64,000 bases of DNA from Lycorma delicatula (Eukaryota; Arthropoda; Insecta; Hemiptera; Fulgoridae). A program made the position numbers and the translations under genes. Within the stretch, counting starts at the first letter, position 1; each line of letters opens with the position of its first letter. The notes under the pieces are model-generated. The model made no database searches, was not told where the DNA came from, and saw only the letters and a list, made by a program, of their open reading frames with translations. Where the stretch lies: contig NC_134455.1 of assembly GCF_047948215.1 (NCBI RefSeq), positions 320,656,147 to 320,720,146 on the forward strand, read 5' to 3'. Positions 60,183 through 64,000 of the stretch are shown in pieces.

Positions 60183-60803
60183 GGGTCAGTAAGATATAAA
60201 CCGGACTTCTACCTTCGCGGCTTGCGTGTCAATATGTGCGAGTGGCGTGGAGGAATATTGACGATGGAAATGTGGGGAGAGGTTGAATGTTCTTGGCATT
60301 CGTGTCTCTGTGGTCAGTAGCGGTTATGTCAGAATAAGAAGATCCTTCGTCAGTTGTGCAACGTATTATCGTGAAGTTTCTCAAGAATGAGAACGTAAAA
60401 CCTTCGAATTTTTAACTAGACTGCGTGAGCAGTTTGGAAATACGGATTGGATCAGTAAATTTAAAGTAGAGAATGAAACCGTAAAAAGAGTCACAATCGA
60501 TTTAAAGAATTGATTTCAATGAAAGAGAAATCTTTTTTTTGTATCGAATAGTCACATGAGATGAAACATACCCTATAACCAACCACACTCCCAAGTCGAA
60601 ATTAGCAAGTATAGAGTGGTGTAGGAGTGAAGAGCTTTGCTCTGTAAAGTCGAAAACCCATAGGAGGCATAAGTCGGATAGTCGAACATTGTTCGTCGAT
60701 TTTCTCCATGAATTTCACATTGTGAATGCTGCGTACCAGTTTTGTATTTTTATTAAGTACTAATAAAAATTAAGACAAAAGTTAGTTTATATTTGACCGA
60801 CCT
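60183..60803 (+). mobile_element. Internally deleted mariner element with TIRs
   Basis: End sequences 60183-60201 and 60785-60803 are reverse complements at 15 of 19 positions (GGTC.GT.A.ATATAAAC). The right end is followed by TA, as expected for mariner targets; the left TA is not intact. Between them lies a shortened transposase relic. The length of about 0.62 kb is half that of a typical mariner, so it is a non-autonomous derivative. Confidence 0.75.
60345..60745 (+). pseudogene. Mariner transposase relic
   Basis: The first segment reads VVQRIIVKFLKNENVKPSNF, the N-terminal DNA-binding region of the SETMAR-like mariners. Next comes a segment with VT then a stop then DET, followed by TPKSK and ASIEW, around the first catalytic Asp. 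Last is FVDFLHEFHIVNAAYQF around the second catalytic Asp. The region between the DNA-binding and catalytic parts, and the C-terminus, are missing. In-frame stops show it is dead. Confidence 0.78.
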
Positions 60804-60953
60804 AGTACACCGTATTCAATTGGTTCAGCGCTACGAGTGTTATCAATGAAACAGAATAAAAAGTCTGATTGGCTTATTGATTAAAGGAGGTTGATCTGGA
60901 ACTTAATTTTAAAAGGAATCCGAAAGTTACGGTTTCACTCAGTTCCGTAATAT

Positions 60954-62316
60954 AGAATGTATCACGAATTTCTCCCGGGACTTTCATAAGATATTCTACT
61001 AGTGAAAATAATCGAAAAAGGTTATATAAATAATGTCAAAATGCGTCGTGTGCGAGTTACAGTTACTGAAGATTTTGCTCAGCTACCGCAGTGAAATGAG
61101 GTCGTACTGAAAATTTTAGGACATTAATTAAGGGACAGAATTAGTGATTTTTATGGTTTTGGCCTGAAAAATTGAATATAATAGATCATAGAATCGTATC
61201 TACAGTACCTTTTGAGAAATCTGGGATGAAAACCAATAAATCGGGGTAAAAACCCCTGTTTTTTTTATGTTTGATTTACAATAACTTCGTTAAATGGGTA
61301 ATAAACATATAAAACCTTTAAAAAAACTGGTAGAGATTTTAATTTTGAAAAAAAAATTATATAAGTTTGGTTGAATAAAAAAAATAAAAGCTAAAAAAAT
61401 TCGAATTATATACAGAAACAGTATATTACTAACAACTGTCAGAAAAGTACTTATTTAATGTAAATCAAAATCAAATTGTTTTTTGGTGATGTGAAAAATT
61501 TGTATAACACAATTTACTGTTAAAAGTTTTGTTAAAAAATTAAAAAAAGAAACTGGAAATCACGTAATTGTAAAATAAAAATCACACAATAATTTTTTTA
61601 TTAATGTCAGAAATACCGTAAATTATTTGAAAAATTGTTATTTCAAAGTGATAAAAAAATAACAACAGCCGATCAATAATACGCAATACTACTGTATTAG
61701 TGTTTAGATCATTCGGTAAGGTACGTTAAATATACCGGGTACTGTGAACTGTGCTGCCGTCAGCGAAGATTTTCTGTAAATTTTAGTTTGAACGTGATCT
61801 GGTTTGTCATTGGTGGAATGCTGTACTTATTTACAATAGACGGATACGCTGATACGGTATTCATTTTTTCCAGAACGATGGCACGCCTCCCCATTTCTCT
61901 TGTGCCGTTTCTACTCACTTAAATCATTTTCGTGAGAAATGGATCGGTCGTGGAGGTCCAGATTTAACACCTGATCTGATTACCAAATATCTAACACCTG
62001 ATATGATCTGACACCTTTAGATTCTTGCGTCTGGAGATGTTTGAAAAATATTGTATACAAAACAAAAATACATTCTCTGTCCGCATTCAGTGAAGAATTA
62101 ACTGTCCGCATTAAGGATAAGGCTAAACAACTTAAGGAGAGCCCTGAAGAACTAAACAGCGCAACAAAAGTAATACAGAAGCGTGCCAAGAAATATACTG
62201 TAAATGGTGGGTTCATTTTTGAACATTAATTATAAACTGGTAAATGCACTTTAGTGTACTCTTGTTTTAGGTACAATAGGTTATGAAAGTCCCGGGAGAA
62301 TTTCATGATACACTCT
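60954..62316 (+). mobile_element. 1.36-kb TIR transposon with residual transposase
   Basis: 36-bp terminal inverted repeats, 60954-60989 and 62281-62316, match at about 32 positions and share the core TCTCCCGGGACTTTCATAA. The interior has about 0.9 kb of AT-rich filler and then the C-terminal part of a DDE transposase on the plus strand. Tc1/mariner superfamily is inferred from that protein. A TA target duplication is not intact on both sides. Confidence 0.8.
61872..62229 (+). pseudogene. C-terminal transposase remnant inside the TIR element
   Basis: FQNDGTPPHFSCAV gives the second catalytic Asp with the usual PPH; then WIGRGGPDLTP, followed after a frame change by LTPLD with the third acidic position, LKNIVYKTKI, and an NGGFIFEH ending that fits the terminus of Tc1/mariner-superfamily transposases. 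A stop and a frameshift near 62000-62040 separate the parts. The 62-codon frame at the end has a non-ATG start or an internal start and is only the tail of this relic. Confidence 0.75.
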
Positions 62317-62811
62317 GAATACCGCAGTTACAATCGCTTGACAACGCATGCGTATACGAGTACGTATATCCGTTAATAACAAAGTACGATCTCGTAATAA
62401 CGCGGCCATCCGGAGACAACTGTTATACTGCTACAGGCTATTCGCGTTATTTCGAAAATAAAGTGATAAAAAAACCATACCCATTGGGTATGGTTTAACA
62501 CAATTTAAATATTTCCCGTTGTTGCAGTTAAAAATGAGAATACTACGGGTTGAAATGAAATGTAGAAAAATAAAAAGTACCGAGAACATGTGTTATGCAG
62601 TAATTACATTTTTGTAGGCGAGTTTCATCTTCACATTGTTTTTTTCGGAACCGTAAACTACAGCAATTATGCGATCTTTTAAACAGTTATCTTATAGCCT
62701 ATTTGAAAATACTGTGCTGTAGCAACTGATTCAAGAATACTGTAAAGTAATACGAAGCACTACTTTATTAAAACACTACTACATTTTCACAATACTCTCT
62801 CTTTTTTCTGT
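62317..62811. other. Spacer with a short perfect palindrome
   Basis: No gene seen. AAACCATACCCA at 62472-62483 and its exact complement at 62485-62496 surround one base, forming a tight hairpin of unknown meaning. The rest shows no recognisable repeat. Confidence 0.5.
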
Positions 62812-62990
62812 TTAGCCTCCGGAACCACTGTAAGGTATTATTACTTCAGAGGATTATATGCATGAATTTAAATGAAGTCTAGTCTTATATTGTATCAGGT
62901 CGACCATTCTTGAGATGTGTGGTTAACTGAAACCTAACCACCGGTATTCACGAACTAGTATTCAAATCCGTATAAAAATAACTTCACAAT
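62812..62990 (-). mobile_element. SINE copy, minus strand, head missing
   Basis: Read on the minus strand it shows ACTAGTTCGTGAATACCGG, GGTTAGGTTTCAGTTAACC, GAATGGTCGACCTG, CATATAATCCTCTG, and the tail GGAGGCTAAACAGAAAAAA. These are the body blocks of the SINE at 58212-58502. The tRNA-like head is absent and TTTGGTGG-type sequence before the body is shortened. Confidence 0.82.
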
Positions 62991-63157
62991 GCATCTGAAT
63001 GTATATAATTTAACCCTTAATTTAAGATAGTTATTTGAAAAATTAAGAAGTTATTTTTGATTATCTAGGATTCATATCCTTTTTTTTTTACAGTTATATA
63101 TAATTTTACAGAACTAAATGTATTAGTGTATATATTTATTTTATCCAATTTATTAAC

Positions 63158-63385
63158 TTTTCCTTTTCCTGTTTAGTCTTCGGTAATTACCATTCAGATA
63201 ATACTTCAGAGGATGAATGAGGATGACATGTACGAGTGTCAATGAAGTGTAGTCTTGTACAGTCTCAGTTCGACCATTCCTGAGATGTATGGTTAATTGA
63301 AACCCAACCACCAAAGAACACCGGTATCCACGATCTAGTATTCAAATCCGTATACAAATAACTGACTTTACTAGGACTTGAAACC
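63158..63385 (-). mobile_element. SINE copy, minus strand, truncated near the B box
   Basis: Minus-strand reading begins GGTTTCAAGTCCTAGTAAAG, then ACGGATTTGAATACTAGATC, GTGGATACCGGTGTTCTTTG, GTGGTTGGGTTTCAATTAAC, TCATCCTCATTCATCC and a CTAAACAGGAAAAGGA tail. This is the best-preserved body of the family in the window, although the head is lost. Confidence 0.85.
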
Positions 63386-64000
63386 TTTCAATTTATTACT
63401 AAATATGTGTAAGTAGTTAAAATCCGTTTCTGTATAACTAATAAAAAATAGAACGATTCTTTATTATATCTAATAATAATTATTTTTTTTGGGGTGGGGG
63501 ACATCCTTCTAACCACGTTATAGGAGGTCGTACTATATTTAATAATTTAAACAAGCGCCTAGTTATTGAATTTTCAATCATCATTAGATTCGGCATTGAC
63601 ATTTATCTTCACGCATTGTGTATAAATTTATGTTTTATGTGTAACGTCAATTACATATGTTGACAAAATAGTTATCAGAGGTTTATTTCATAACATTTCG
63701 CAAAATATGTTCCTCAATGCAGTTTTTAAATCATCTAACATTTTAACTTTAATAATTTTAGATATTATTAATAAATGTATTATACCAATCTATTTATTCT
63801 TTTTAATATTTTTATTTTTTATTACTTAATTTGTATTTGATGAATTATACTAATAAAATAATATTTCTTAAACCTACGTAAATTTATAGGAAAGAACAGG
63901 ATGTAGGAAACATGTTTTTTAATATTTTTTTTATTCTAATTCATTATTAAATAATTATGGTTAATCATTCAATAACAATTTATAATATTTTTATTAATTA
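63386..64000. other. AT-rich end of window
   Basis: No open frame or repeat recognised. A TTTTTTTTGGGGTGGGGG tract at about 63482 is the only strongly G-rich word in the region. Confidence 0.5.

Noticed and set aside
62041..62229. Independent small gene
   Set aside because: Its residues are the C-terminal end of a transposase relic within TIRs, continuing from motifs encoded upstream.

Overview
This window is non-genic, AT-rich eukaryotic DNA made of satellite and transposon sequence. A tRNA-derived SINE, an I-group-like non-LTR retrotransposon and several mariner/Tc1 relics point to an arthropod, most likely an insect and perhaps a hemipteran. That placement is inference from repeat types only. 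I found no host protein-coding gene and no rRNA or functional tRNA gene.

Region 1 (1 to about 48436) is a head-to-tail satellite array that is already in progress at the left edge. The unit is unusually long: about 2375 bp across most of the array and about 2252 bp at the right-hand edge. I count 22 units (U1-U22). Each unit is an old diverged dimer. Two half-units about 1.16 kb apart carry related AT-rich leaders followed by relics of the same tRNA-derived SINE that occurs dispersed further right. The array records its own history: near-identical neighbours (U9/U10, U19-U21), a two-unit higher-order repeat (U11+U12, U13+U14), a 326-bp internal duplication (U6), a scrambled palindromic junction (U15/U16), and a hybrid unit (U18) where the main subfamily changes to the edge subfamily. 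Short open frames inside the units are chance products repeated with the satellite.

Region 2 (about 48437 to 54906) holds two head-to-tail copies of one non-LTR retrotransposon family. The first is a 5'-truncated 3' end that abuts the satellite. The second is nearly full length, with an open ORF1 (Gag-like, three zinc knuckles) and an ORF2 (endonuclease, reverse transcriptase, RNase H, C-terminal zinc finger). ORF2 is broken by a perfect 26-bp fold-back and by a second frameshift. The 3' UTR has three hairpins. Two share the same loop, and the third, next to the poly(A), has a GCAA tetraloop in the intact copy. The satellite does not resume after the element.

Region 3 (54907 to 64000) is a transposon graveyard. 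It contains a 215-bp 3' fragment of the same retrotransposon with target-site duplication, a Tc1/mariner-superfamily transposase pseudogene, a long-TIR MITE that received a SINE (with a mariner fragment embedded), an internally deleted mariner with recognisable TIRs, a 1.36-kb TIR element keeping only the transposase C-terminus, and two minus-strand SINE copies. The stretches between them are AT-rich with no recognisable content.
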